DNA of 64,000 nucleotides. It comes from Paenibacillus aquistagni. GTDB taxonomy: Bacteria; Bacillota; Bacilli; Paenibacillales; Paenibacillaceae. Below the pieces are notes generated by a model. That model saw only the letters and a program-made list of their open reading frames with translations. It had not been told where the DNA came from and ran no database searches. How positions within the stretch are numbered: position 1 is the first letter of the stretch; every line of letters begins with the position of its first letter. This document shows, piece after piece, positions 46,594-55,707 of the stretch. A program made the position numbers and the translations under genes. The DNA is taken from the NCBI RefSeq assembly GCF_900177815.1, contig NZ_FXAZ01000010.1, forward strand, positions 1 through 64,000, written 5' to 3'.

Positions 46594-46979
46594 TGAAATT
46601 TCCTCCTGTAGTTAAAGATCTATCATGTTCCAAGCACAAAATGGTTAATAGATAAATGGCTATATAGTAGCCAGATCGTGTGGATGAACGGCATGTACTT
46701 GTCCATCTGCTAGGCTCTCTTTATTCTAAATCATACAAGCAATCGGATCATATTGGAAAAAAGGACAGGCTGTCTTCTATTTTAGGTCTAAAAATCTTAA
46801 TGGGATATGAAAAATGCGAGTGGCGAGGGCTGGCGGAAACTTATCTTCAGTTTGCCGCTGTTCTTGCGTATTTTTGCATATTATCAGGGGTAGGGACAGA
46901 TTGACTATTTAATGGTTCATAAATATGATTTTATATATATTCAAATAATTAAAGATAAAGATAAACGGAGCTGATTACG
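46594..46979. other. divergent spacer between hemH and SulP gene
   Basis: No gene recognised in 386 bases. The SulP promoter lies at 46901-46929. A short frame at 46680-46904 lacks a ribosome site. The small inverted repeat TGGCTA/TAGCCA near 46660 is the only other structure. Confidence 0.5.
46901..46929 (+). promoter_or_regulatory. sigma-A promoter of the SulP gene
   Basis: TTGACT at 46901-46906 and TATGAT at 46924-46929 with a 17-base spacer. The leader to the proposed start at 46980 is about 44 bases. Confidence 0.75.
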
Positions 46980-48761
46980 ATTTTTTCTTTTGACGACAGG
47001 TTCAAGGGATACAGTGTCAAGTCCTTGCAGAAGGATCTTGTCTCCGGTCTCATTGTAGGTATTGTTGCCATTCCGCTTGGAATGGCCTTTGCTATTGCAT
47101 CAGGGGTGAAGCCTGAATATGGGCTGTATACCGTCATCGTAGCGGGGATTCTGATCTCGCTCTTCGGGGGTTCGAAGTTCCAGATCGGTGGTCCAACCGG
47201 AGCATTTATCCCCATTCTGTTCGCTATTGTGATGCAATATGGCTATGAGAACCTGTTGATTGCAGGTTTTATGGCTGGCGTGCTCTTATTTCTGATGGGG
47301 CTGTTTAAGCTTGGCGGATTAATCAAATTTATCCCCCGTCCTGTAACCATAGGGTTTACGACAGGGATTGCAATCACCATTTTCACAGGCCAGATTGCAA
47401 ACTTTCTTGGATTAACCGGATTAGAGAAGCATGAGTCCTTCATCATGAATATGAAGGAGATTGCGGTTCACTTGGGAGGAATGAATGGCTACAGCATCCT
47501 GACTGCAGGGATCTGTCTTGCCGTCATTCTGCTCGCGCCTCGGTGGCTTCCGAAGGTGCCGGGATCTCTGCTTGGTCTCTTGATCTCTACGCTGCTCGCG
47601 ATGCTGTTGTATCCTGATCAAGTGGCTACGATTGGCACTGCTTACGGCGAGATTCCGAACCGTCTGCCGAGTCTTGCGTTTCCTACGATTACGTGGCAGT
47701 CGATTCAGCATATGATCAAGCCTGCACTCGTGATTGCCCTGCTTGGCGGTATTGAATCGTTGCTGTCTGCGGTTGTCGCAGATGGAATGACGGGCACACG
47801 GCATCACAGCAACCGTGAACTGATGGGGCAGGGGATCGCCAACATGGTGACGCCGCTCTTTGGCGGCATACCCGCTACAGGCGCCATTGCCCGTACTGCA
47901 ACCAATATTAAGAGCGGCGCAGTTTCTCCGCTGTCAGGCGTTATTCATGGCGTTGTCGTGCTTCTGGTGCTGTTTATCCTGGCTCCGTATGCGTCAAGCA
48001 TTCCACTTGCCAGCATGGCCCCAATCCTGATGGTTGTCGCTTGGAACATGAGTGAGCGCAAGGCCTTTGCTCATGTGCTTCGTACGCGTACAGCTGACTC
48101 GCTGGTGCTGTTGATCACCTTCTTGCTGACGATCTTCACCGATCTGACGACGGCGGTAGAGGTTGGCTTGGTGGCGTCAGCCATTCTATTTGTAAAGAAC
48201 ATGAGCGAGCTGCTGAGAACCTCCAAGGTGCTGCCTGATCATGATCAAAAAGGAGAACGCGTATCCTCACGCGTGATCCATGAGCAGCATAACTGTCCGC
48301 AGGTCAGCATTCATACGGTAGAAGGGGCGCTTTTCTTTGGCGCAGCAGCGCAGTTCGAGCAGCGCCTTGCAGAGGAGCTCAAAGAGCAGCCAAAAGTGCT
48401 CATTCTTCGGATGAATCATGTGCTGTATATGGATACGACAGGCGAAGCTAATTTTGCTGCGATCGTGAAGCAGGTACGTAAGCAGGGAGGCACGGTCTTG
48501 ATCTCTGAGATGAGACTGCAGCCGGAACAGATGCTGAGGAAGACAGGGCTCGCCGCTTCGCTTGGCGAGGAGCATTTCTTTGATAAGACGGGTGAAGCGA
48601 TCAGCTATGCGCTGACGAAGCTGAATCGTCATCAATGCCTGGGCTGTCCGATTAGGGCTTTTCGGGAATGCGAGCATTTATCTGATCCGAACCATGCAGT
48701 GACCCCTCATACCGATAAGAAGGCTGCTCCGTCAGGAGCAAGATCACAAACGGTGTGCTAG
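46980..48761 (+). CDS. SulP family anion transporter with STAS domain
   Basis: A 593-residue secondary transporter for sulfate, bicarbonate or related anions. It has 10-14 hydrophobic segments (about residues 25-420, with KDLVSGLIVGIVAIPLGMAFA and GGPTGAFIPI) and a cytosolic STAS domain (about 440-545, VLILRMNHVLYMDTTGEANF). A Cys/His-rich tail (HQCLGCPIRAFRECEH) follows. Homologous-looking coding sequence starts IFSFDDRFKGYSVKSLQKD, and the only well-spaced start is ATT 46980 (CGGAG 9 bases upstream). TTG 47025 would lose the conserved N-terminus and has no ribosome site. A terminator follows. Confidence 0.9.
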   Translation: MFSFDDRFKGYSVKSLQKDLVSGLIVGIVAIPLGMAFAIASGVKPEYGLYTVIVAGILISLFGGSKFQIGGPTGAFIPILFAIVMQYGYENLLIAGFMAGVLLFLMGLFKLGGLIKFIPRPVTIGFTTGIAITIFTGQIANFLGLTGLEKHESFIMNMKEIAVHLGGMNGYSILTAGICLAVILLAPRWLPKVPGSLLGLLISTLLAMLLYPDQVATIGTAYGEIPNRLPSLAFPTITWQSIQHMIKPALVIALLGGIESLLSAVVADGMTGTRHHSNRELMGQGIANMVTPLFGGIPATGAIARTATNIKSGAVSPLSGVIHGVVVLLVLFILAPYASSIPLASMAPILMVVAWNMSERKAFAHVLRTRTADSLVLLITFLLTIFTDLTTAVEVGLVASAILFVKNMSELLRTSKVLPDHDQKGERVSSRVIHEQHNCPQVSIHTVEGALFFGAAAQFEQRLAEELKEQPKVLILRMNHVLYMDTTGEANFAAIVKQVRKQGGTVLISEMRLQPEQMLRKTGLAASLGEEHFFDKTGEAISYALTKLNRHQCLGCPIRAFRECEHLSDPNHAVTPHTDKKAAPSGARSQTVC

Positions 48762-48934
48762 ACAAAGAGAATACACATGACTGTCGGTTGGAAGATATGA
48801 AAAGTGGCAGGTTGGTAATATAGAAATGGACAAATCAAGCGCTCACTTTACCATGCGAGGCTCGCTCCATATATTAAAAAGAAATGGTTCTAACATAATC
48901 GCATAGCTTGGAAAGACTCCGTTTAACTCGCCAT

Positions 48935-48979
48935 AGGACCTCAGCATCCACTGCTAAGTGGTGGCTGAGGTCCTTTTTT
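48935..48979 (+). terminator. SulP gene terminator
   Basis: AGGACCTCAGC (48935-48945) and GCTGAGGTCCT (48964-48974) are a perfect 11-bp stem with CCAC/GTGG pairing in the loop, followed by six T. The rest of the 309-base gap to the next gene shows nothing else. Confidence 0.95.
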
Positions 48980-49070
48980 ACCGGAATGTATCAGTCGTCT
49001 ATTGAAGAAGGCTATTTCCTCTTCCCAATGGCAAAGTTTGGATGGATTTAGAATGCCGTTGCAGGCCCCG

Positions 49071-50480
49071 CTAGATGAGAAACATCGCGACGACGGTCGT
49101 GACCGCAAGCCCAATCATTACGGGCTTAAGGTTGCGTCTTGCAAGCTCGAAGGGGCTTACTCCGCAGATTGCAGCAGCGGGTATAAGCGCCCAAGGAACG
49201 AGTGTTCCGCCGCCTACCCAGATGGCGGATACTTGCCCGAGGGCGGTGAGCGTCGCTGCACCAGAGCCAATTGCGGTAGCGAACAGCTGCGCGATGGAGC
49301 CTGCTAGGGAAATGCCTGAGAAGCCGGAGCCATCCAGGCCTGTGATGGCCCCGATGACCGTCAGCGTGACAGAGCCAACAGCGCCATTTAGCGGAACAGC
49401 GCCCGCAAGCGCCACCCCGAGATCGTTAACGATGCCATGTGACGCTTCAGGCAGCACCTTGCCAAAGAGGTCCGTGAAGGCGGCATCGCCCAGATAGAAG
49501 AAGGCGGCAATGGGAATAACCGGTCCGAATACCTTGAAACCGAAGACAAAGCCATCGATTAAGTAGGCGGTCACCTTCTCAAGGCCTTGATTGCGGTGCG
49601 AGATGAGCGTAATCGCAATTAGAATGAGCACCGCTGTTCCCCCGACAAGAGCAGTAGCATCCCCACCTTGAAGCTTCAGCACAAACATGGCAGCTACATC
49701 GAGCGCAAACAGCAGCAAAATGCCAACGGCGAGCCACTGCTTAAGCCGAGGTGACAAGTTTACCGTGTGCTCATTGTCTGATGAAGCAGTAAGCTGCTGA
49801 GCACCTTGTCCCGATACGAGCCCGTCACGGAAAGTTCGGTTCTTGATATCCCTGCGCATCATCCAGTAAGCTGTGATGGTTGTGACTAAGCCCATGACGA
49901 TCACGAGCGGCACACTGGCGCTCATGACGCTTGACACCGGCAGTCCTGCGGCATCGGCTGTCAGCTTCGGCGCCCCTTGGATGATATAGTCGCCAGACAA
50001 CGCAATGCCGTGGCCGAACAGATTCATTGCCATCGCTGCACCTAAGGCAGGCAGGCCGACACGAAGGGCTACCGGCAGCAGTACGGCCCCAATTAAAGCT
50101 ACCGCTGGCGAAGGCCAGAAGAAGAAAGCGGTTACCATCATGATGATGCCAATACCCCAGTAAGCCATCGCAGGCGTGCGCAGGAACCGAGTCAGCGGGG
50201 CCACCATTGTCTCATTGATGCCAGTTTGGATAAGGACCCGGCTCATGGCCACGATGATGGAGATAATCATGATGGTGCTCATCAATTCTTTAGTGGCATA
50301 AATGAAGGACTGAAACACTCCGGATACGGAGCCGCTTAGCGTCTCTGTAGCCAGCAAGCCGAGTGCAAAGATCCCCGTGACGCAGATCATCGTCGTGTCA
50401 CGACGCCGAATCATCAGCCCCATAATAAATACGATGAACACGAGGTACACCCAATGGATCGCAGTTAATGAAATGCCCAT
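49071..50480 (-). CDS. membrane transporter, ion transporter superfamily (GntP/CitMHS-like)
   Basis: A 469-residue protein with about 12 hydrophobic segments. Stretches FFFWPSPAVALIGAVLLPVALRVGLPALGAAMAMNLFGHGIALS (given here as a position, about residues 100-145) and a second half with a similar hairpin (about 355-420, GAVPLNGAVGSVTLTVIGAITGLDGSG) suggest an inverted-repeat carrier for carboxylates or related anions. The substrate is unknown. I start at ATG 50480 (AGAAGGGA upstream, GISLTAIHWVYLVF follows); the longer frame to 50552 adds 24 residues without hydrophobic character. It is a single-gene unit. Confidence 0.8.
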   Translation of the reverse strand: MGISLTAIHWVYLVFIVFIMGLMIRRRDTTMICVTGIFALGLLATETLSGSVSGVFQSFIYATKELMSTIMIISIIVAMSRVLIQTGINETMVAPLTRFLRTPAMAYWGIGIIMMVTAFFFWPSPAVALIGAVLLPVALRVGLPALGAAMAMNLFGHGIALSGDYIIQGAPKLTADAAGLPVSSVMSASVPLVIVMGLVTTITAYWMMRRDIKNRTFRDGLVSGQGAQQLTASSDNEHTVNLSPRLKQWLAVGILLLFALDVAAMFVLKLQGGDATALVGGTAVLILIAITLISHRNQGLEKVTAYLIDGFVFGFKVFGPVIPIAAFFYLGDAAFTDLFGKVLPEASHGIVNDLGVALAGAVPLNGAVGSVTLTVIGAITGLDGSGFSGISLAGSIAQLFATAIGSGAATLTALGQVSAIWVGGGTLVPWALIPAAAICGVSPFELARRNLKPVMIGLAVTTVVAMFLI

Positions 50481-50880
50481 AGGGTCACGTCCCTTCTCCC
50501 TTAACAACAGGTAGTGAATACATGTTATGCCTGGGCGTGGGCAATGGTTCATGCCTACATCAAGCTAGGCCAGGACGCAGCGAGAATAATGCAAGGTCCC
50601 CTTTTCTAGGCAGCAGCGTATAAAATGAACCCTAAAACCCTAAGATCATGTAACGGACAACGGGCATCCTAATACATCCAACACAGCTAAACGAACCCTT
50701 CACGTAATGACACAAAATAGCGGCAGCCAGGACCTGATCTGCTGTCCCGGACTGCCGCTATTTATCGTTTATAGATTAGAAGAACGCCAGCTGTCTTGCT
50801 TCATACGCTATAAGTAACTTGTATCGTGATCCTATGTCATTTCGCTTCATCATGCTTACGACGACTAGTGAGATGCGTGA
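50481..50880. other. 400-base spacer between transporter and hmp
   Basis: Both flanking genes are on the minus strand. The hmp terminator lies at 50715-50763 and the transporter promoter should lie between it and 50480, but no good -35/-10 pair was found. No coding sequence. Confidence 0.5.
50715..50763 (-). terminator. hmp terminator
   Basis: A perfect 12-bp stem, AAATAGCGGCAG (50715-50726) and CTGCCGCTATTT (50752-50763), with GGAC/GTCC pairing inside. On the minus strand it is followed by TTTTG. Confidence 0.85.
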
Positions 50881-52104
50881 TCACGCCAGCTTCAAGCTGC
50901 CTTTAGGACCAAAGTATTCCGCGCAAATATCAGACTCCTGAACGCCTAGCTCTTTCAAATCACTTACCATCTGTTCCATAAAGGCTGCGGAACCGCAGAC
51001 ATAGTAGACGGCCGACTCAGCAGGCAGTAAGGTTTGCAGCCACTCTGCGTCAATACGGCCTTCATGCTGATAGCGCTGTTCTTCTCGGTCCATATCCGTT
51101 GGGTTGGAGTAGCAGAAGTAGATCTTTGCGTCTGTCGTATGCTCCTGCCAACTGGCGACCTCCTCGCGAAAGGCATGGGACGGGCCATCTGCTGCTGCAT
51201 GAATAAAGACAGCTGGCGGCCGGACGGCTTGCTTGCTGTGCGCTTCGATCATGCTGATCATAGGTGTAATGCCAACCCCTGCGCTTATCCATACACGCGG
51301 ACGGTCATCTTGCACCTTCAGTGTGAAATCTCCTGCGGGTGCAGACAGGTAGAGCACAGCGCCTTCTTGTACCTCATCATGGAGAAACATCGATACTTTG
51401 CCCGCAGGGCGTCCTTCCACGGCTTCCTCGCGCTTAACCGAGATTCGGTAATACGAGGCGTCTGGTGCATGGCTCAGGCTGTATTGTCGAATATGGGTAT
51501 AAGATTCCTCGGGCATTTCTACTTTTACACTCACGTATTGTCCCGGCTCAAAGGCGGGCAGCGTTCCTTCATCTTGTGGCACCAGGTAGAGCGAGATAAT
51601 CTGCTCGCCTTCAGGCTGCTTGCGCTGCACAATGAAAGGACGGAAGCCTTCCCATCCGCCGTGCTGGTTCTCCGCTTGTTGATACAGATCGGACTCGACC
51701 GAAATAAACACATCCGCAATGATGCCATAGGCTTCTGCCCAAGCCTGCAGGATATCCTCTGTAGCGGCTTCTCCCAGCACCTCCTTGATCGCCCCAAGCA
51801 AATGATGCCCAACGATAGGATAATGCTCCTTCTTGACTCCAAGGCTGCGGTGCTTATGTGCAATTTGCTCCACAACAGGGACAATGGTGCTTAATTGGTC
51901 AATATGCTTAGCTGCGGCAAGCACAGCATTGGCCAGAGCCATCTGCTGGCGCTCCTGATGCTGATTGGCGTGGTTGAACACGTGAAGCAGTTCCGGATGT
52001 TCGGCAAACATGTTGCGATAGAAGCATTTGGTTATGGTTAATCCATGCTGCTCTAATACGGGTACGGTAGACTTAATGATACGAATCGTGTTTTCCTTTA
52101 ACAA
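50881..52104 (-). CDS. hmp: flavohemoprotein (nitric oxide dioxygenase)
   Basis: Cytosolic enzyme that oxidises nitric oxide to nitrate with O2 and NAD(P)H. The 407-residue product joins a globin domain (about 1-140, with proximal HKHRSLGV and distal CFYRNMF regions), an FAD domain (about 150-260, RQYSLSHAP) and an NAD domain (about 265-400, SAGVGITPM). It aligns closely with B. subtilis Hmp. I chose TTG 52104, which gives MLKENTIRII like Bacillus Hmp and is ~7 bases from GGGGGG; ATG 52110 is too near the ribosome site. A Fnr/Crp-type palindrome lies upstream. Confidence 0.96.
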   Translation of the reverse strand: MLKENTIRIIKSTVPVLEQHGLTITKCFYRNMFAEHPELLHVFNHANQHQERQQMALANAVLAAAKHIDQLSTIVPVVEQIAHKHRSLGVKKEHYPIVGHHLLGAIKEVLGEAATEDILQAWAEAYGIIADVFISVESDLYQQAENQHGGWEGFRPFIVQRKQPEGEQIISLYLVPQDEGTLPAFEPGQYVSVKVEMPEESYTHIRQYSLSHAPDASYYRISVKREEAVEGRPAGKVSMFLHDEVQEGAVLYLSAPAGDFTLKVQDDRPRVWISAGVGITPMISMIEAHSKQAVRPPAVFIHAAADGPSHAFREEVASWQEHTTDAKIYFCYSNPTDMDREEQRYQHEGRIDAEWLQTLLPAESAVYYVCGSAAFMEQMVSDLKELGVQESDICAEYFGPKGSLKLA

Positions 52105-52110
52105 TTTCAT

Positions 52111-52374
52111 TCCCCCCAGGCACGAATAAATACGTTACTGGGATTAAGTATAAAATTGGAAGGGCAGCACGCGAGTGATTACGATCACATTAATTTTTAA
52201 CAATTAGCAACAATTAACCGATTCTGGCTCCCCTATCGAAATAACCTATTCATTAGGGGACATGGACGCACATCAACAGGATTGAATCGAACCCCATCTT
52301 CTCTTTTTAGCATACGGCCTACTTTTAATTTGCGGACGCTTATCTTTGGAACGAATGGTCCAGCCAAGCTTCTC
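52111..52374. other. spacer between CDF gene and hmp
   Basis: Contains the Fnr/Crp-type site (52174-52189) and a small hairpin CCCCTA/TAGGGG (52230-52235, 52254-52259) that may end the CDF transcript. Nothing else recognised. Confidence 0.5.
52174..52189. promoter_or_regulatory. Fnr/Crp-type binding site upstream of hmp
   Basis: AGTGATTACGATCACA matches TGTGA-N6-TCACA at 9 of 10 defined positions. It lies about 70 bases before the hmp start, a position suited to activation by Fnr or to control by another Crp-family protein. Confidence 0.6.
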
Positions 52375-53274
52375 TCATGACGGATGGAGATCAGATCTCT
52401 CATGCTCAGGCTCCACATGAATCAAGACATGAGCGCGTTGAAACAAAGCTTTGATATCCTGCTCGATCTGATCGCAAAGACGATGCGCACTGCCTATGCT
52501 GACGGTAGAGGCCACAACAAGGTGAAAGTCGATATATTCAACAGGGCCGGAGCGTCTCGTACGCAAATCATGGAACTCGATAAAGAGCTCGCGATAAGCT
52601 TGAATAAGCTCAATGATGTGTTCTTCCTCTTCATCGGTTAACCGTGCATCAAGCAGGGGAGGAAAGGACTCCTTCATCAAGGTATAGGCTTCCTTCATAA
52701 TATAAATGGCAAGGACAATCCCGATAATCGGGTCCAGGATGGTCCAACCTGTGAGCGTGACCAAGAGCAAGCTGAAGCCAACACCTAGTGAAGTATATAC
52801 ATCCGTCAGAAGATGGAGCGCATTGGACTTCATCGCGACGGAATTCATCTCTTTGGCGGTCTTGCTCACTTTTTTAGAGACGAAGAAATTGATGCCTGCG
52901 CCCGCCACCATGACAAGAATGCCGAGATACGGCATCTCAATCGGAGTCGGATGCATGATCTTGTGGATGCATTCATAAATAATCCATATGCCTGCGACAA
53001 AGATTAGCAGTGTCTCAATCGTCCCTGAAATATTTTCTATTTTTCCATGGCCATACGGATGATTGCGGTCTGCGGAGCGGCCTGATAAGCGGACGGAGAA
53101 AAAAGCAATCAGCGATGCGGCCAAGTCCAAAGACGAATGAATGGCCTCGGAGACAATGGCGACAGACCCCGTAAGCATGCCGACAGCGAGCTTTAGAATA
53201 ACCACGAAGCTGTTGCTGATGACAGATAGAAAAGCGACACTTGTTCCTTTCAATGGAATCACAACCTTACACAT
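52375..53274 (-). CDS. cation diffusion facilitator family metal exporter
   Basis: A 299-residue membrane transporter that exports divalent metals (Zn, Fe, Mn or Co) in exchange for protons. It has six membrane helices in the first ~200 residues. The transport site follows the SEAIHSSLD (helix 2) and HLLTDVYTS (helix 5) motifs; both His and Asp are present, which fits a zinc/iron-type member. The C-terminal domain (about 205-295) contains EFHDLRTRRSGPVEYIDFHLVV and HVEP, typical of the cytosolic metal-binding part. The ribosome site for ATG 53274 is weak (GGTG). Not adjacent to a metal regulator. Confidence 0.92.
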   Translation of the reverse strand: MCKVVIPLKGTSVAFLSVISNSFVVILKLAVGMLTGSVAIVSEAIHSSLDLAASLIAFFSVRLSGRSADRNHPYGHGKIENISGTIETLLIFVAGIWIIYECIHKIMHPTPIEMPYLGILVMVAGAGINFFVSKKVSKTAKEMNSVAMKSNALHLLTDVYTSLGVGFSLLLVTLTGWTILDPIIGIVLAIYIMKEAYTLMKESFPPLLDARLTDEEEEHIIELIQAYRELFIEFHDLRTRRSGPVEYIDFHLVVASTVSIGSAHRLCDQIEQDIKALFQRAHVLIHVEPEHERSDLHPS

Positions 53275-53411
53275 AGATTTTGCAACACCATAACAAATGA
53301 AAGTGGAGTGGGTCTAGAGAAACCTATTTTCACCATAACAGGTATTATGCTCAGGCTGAAAAGTGTTGATGCCCTTCAAAAATAGTGCAGCAGGGCTCCA
53401 TTTATGCTCAA

Positions 53412-53443
53412 GAAAAAACGGGCCGTCCATTTGGACAACCCGT
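53412..53443 (-). terminator. exonuclease III gene terminator
   Basis: ACGGG and GTCC (53418-53428) pair with GGAC and CCCGT (53433-53443) around an internal mismatch. On the minus strand the stem is followed by six T. Confidence 0.85.
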
Positions 53444-53459
53444 GATCTTGCCTATTGGC

Positions 53460-54215
53460 TTATAGATTGATTTCAAGCATAATCGGACAGTGATCGCTGC
53501 CTAGAATCTCTGCGTGAATGTCCGCGTTTTGAAGATGTTCCTTAAGCCTCTCGGATATTAGAAAATAGTCGATGCGCCAGCCGATGTTTCGCTCTCGTAC
53601 TTTGGCCATGTAGGACCACCAGGTGTAGGCATCCGTTTTCTCCGGATATAGGGTGCGGAACGTATCCAGGAAGCCCGCTTTTTGCAGCTCAGTCATCTTG
53701 CCGCGTTCCTCCATTGTAAATCCGGAATTTCCTTGATTGGACTTTGGATTTTTCAGATCGATCTCCTGATGGGCTACGTTCAGATCCCCACAGACAATAA
53801 CAGGCTTCACTTGGTCGAGCTCCATCATATACTGCTTGAATCGATCCTCCCATTCCAAGCGATACGCGAGCCGAGATAGGTCGCGCTTGGCATTAGGGGT
53901 ATATACCGTAATGAGATAAAACTCTTCAAATTCAAGGGTGATGGTTCTCCCTTCAGGCTCATAATCGTCTTCGATGCCATAGCGAACAGACAATGGCTTT
54001 TTCTTCGTGAACACGGCTGTGCCGGAATAGCCTTTCTTTTCCGCATAGTTCCAATACTGCTCGTACGATTCATCGATCAAGAGATCAATCTGGCCATGCT
54101 GAACCTTTGACTCCTGAATACAGAAAATGTCTGCATCTACCTCTTTAAAATAATCATAAAATCCTTTATTTACACAGGCTCTTATCCCATTGACATTCCA
54201 TGATATCAGCTTCAT
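53460..54215 (-). CDS. exoA: exodeoxyribonuclease III / AP endonuclease
   Basis: Base-excision repair enzyme that cuts at abasic sites and trims 3' blocked ends. The 251-residue product begins KLISWNVNGIRA (catalytic Asn), has IQESKVQ (metal-binding Glu), GDLNVAH (Asp and Asn) and ends with WRIDYFL and GSDHCPI (Asp and His of the active site). The length matches B. subtilis ExoA. AGGAGG precedes ATG 54215. It is a single-gene unit. Confidence 0.97.
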   Translation of the reverse strand: MKLISWNVNGIRACVNKGFYDYFKEVDADIFCIQESKVQHGQIDLLIDESYEQYWNYAEKKGYSGTAVFTKKKPLSVRYGIEDDYEPEGRTITLEFEEFYLITVYTPNAKRDLSRLAYRLEWEDRFKQYMMELDQVKPVIVCGDLNVAHQEIDLKNPKSNQGNSGFTMEERGKMTELQKAGFLDTFRTLYPEKTDAYTWWSYMAKVRERNIGWRIDYFLISERLKEHLQNADIHAEILGSDHCPIMLEINL

Positions 54216-54470
54216 ATGAGGCCTCCTAGCTGCTTAATCTATCAACATAGTGTAACATAGATCGCTAGTATTCGGGTTGGAGGCAGCTGACCTATTTTTA
54301 CGTTATTCTCACTTTAAAGACATCCATATTTGCCAAAGTCGTTTGCAAAGAGTAATGGTCGAATCGTGCTCTTACACCTAGCTGAAGGAGAATTAACTCA
54401 TTTTTCAGCTTATTTTCAGAAAAGCTGTCGATAATAGGATCAACCCCATGAAAGGGAGGTGACCATATCG

Positions 54471-55037
54471 ATGCAAGGAAAAACATCTAAGATGCTCGCG
54501 ATGACCATTGCGCTGATGCTGCTTGCTGAACCAGCAGTATCTCAAGCCACGGCGCGGAATACAACGACAGCTAATCCTTCGGCTGTAGAGCAGAAGGAAA
54601 CCAACTCTGCAAAAGAGCAAGCAGAGAGCCAATCCCAATCACCAAACGATGCTTCTTCCAGCACAGCTGAGACGGATACGGAGTGGCGCAAGCAGCTGGA
54701 GTCTATGAAGAGTGACCCAGAAATGAAGAAGCTTCATGCTGAAATGAAAGAACTGCGAAGCCAGATGCGCACGCTGCATGAGAAGAAGGTCAAGCTGATT
54801 GCTGCTAAGCTTGGCATATCGACAGAAGGCAAGACAATAGAGCAGATTCGACAGGAATTAAGTGACAAAACCGAAGGAAAAATTGGAATGTTCCACGAGA
54901 AACATGTCGGATCGAAGGAAGAGCGCATGGAGCGTTTGAAGCGATTCGCCGAGAAACAAGGCATTTCGACAAACGGTCTAACCGAGGATGAGATTAAAGC
55001 GAAGCTGAAGGAATGGCGTCAACAAAAGTCGGAATAG
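54471..55037 (+). CDS. exported protein with two short repeats, 188 aa
   Basis: An exported soluble protein of unknown function. It has a signal peptide (about residues 1-27, cleavage after SQA) and a Ser/Gln/Glu-rich linker (about 30-65). The remainder is a charged helical part. Two copies of a ~20-residue module occur: LGISTEGKTIEQIRQELSDK (about 112-131) and QGISTNGLTEDEIKAKLKEW (about 164-183). This module looks like short helical repeats of secreted Bacillota proteins. AAGGGAGGTGA gives ideal spacing to ATG 54471. It has a clear terminator and no functional neighbour. Confidence 0.8.
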   Translation: MQGKTSKMLAMTIALMLLAEPAVSQATARNTTTANPSAVEQKETNSAKEQAESQSQSPNDASSSTAETDTEWRKQLESMKSDPEMKKLHAEMKELRSQMRTLHEKKVKLIAAKLGISTEGKTIEQIRQELSDKTEGKIGMFHEKHVGSKEERMERLKRFAEKQGISTNGLTEDEIKAKLKEWRQQKSE

Positions 55038-55052
55038 CGGGAATAGATTGGA

Positions 55053-55082
55053 GGGGTTGCCCATAATGGCAATCCCTTTTTT
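55053..55082 (+). terminator. terminator of the exported repeat protein gene
   Basis: GGGGTTGCC (55053-55061) and GGCAATCCC (55068-55076), one G-T pair, followed by six T. Confidence 0.93.
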
Positions 55083-55707
55083 GCGATCAATCGGTGTTGA
55101 GCTGGAATTTAATGATGGATACCAACATCATTTTTGTAAAGGCGACATGGAACGCAATAAAGAATGGTTAAGGCTTTAGCTGTGACGCCTTTATTTGATC
55201 CATATGAGCAAGTTCTTAATCTTAGCCATCTGAGTTCGTTGACCAGACCGTTTTCTTCAAGCAAGAAATTGTAGGTGAAGCATGCGCTTTTTGTTATTTG
55301 AATTTGCCTGCCGGCAACAGTCCATCCAGCAATCAGCGTCATCGTGGTTGCAGGAATGGAAGCGAGCATTAATGGTCATCCGCTTGCTGTGCCATTGAAA
55401 TGACATGATAGGGAGGTATGCTATATAGAGAGCTCGCTTCTTTGTCTGGTGAAGGGATGAGGTGTCCGTTTACGTCTTATTTATATTAAATCTTAAGAAA
55501 TTTGATTGATTTGCCCATAAAATGGGTATAAACATAATGTGGCGCTAGACGTTATTTGGGGATTCTCATTAGTGAGTGGAGAACGGGTTATAGAATCGGA
55601 TCGAATGGCAAGCAGACTCGGAGACACACTAAAAAACCCGATCGGTTCTGCTCAACCAATCGGGCTTATTTCAAAAGATATTCACATATGTACGGCGTAC
55701 ACTTGAC
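55083..55707. other. 625-base region without a recognisable gene
   Basis: Apart from the NlpC terminator at 55631-55664, nothing convincing was found. A minus-strand frame (55109-55369) could encode 86 residues with many Cys and Leu, but has no ribosome site or domain similarity. The region may hold decayed coding DNA. Confidence 0.5.
55631..55664 (-). terminator. terminator of the NlpC/P60 gene
   Basis: CCCGAT-c-GGTT (55637-55647) pairs with AACC-a-ATCGGG (55654-55664). On the minus strand the stem is followed by six T. Confidence 0.88.

Noticed and set aside
46680-46904. 74-codon plus-strand frame before the SulP gene
   Set aside because: No ribosome site, and its end overlaps the SulP promoter.
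55109-55369. 86-codon minus-strand frame in the gene-free region
   Set aside because: No ribosome site, unusual Cys/Leu/Arg-rich composition and no domain; might be decayed DNA but not supportable as a gene.
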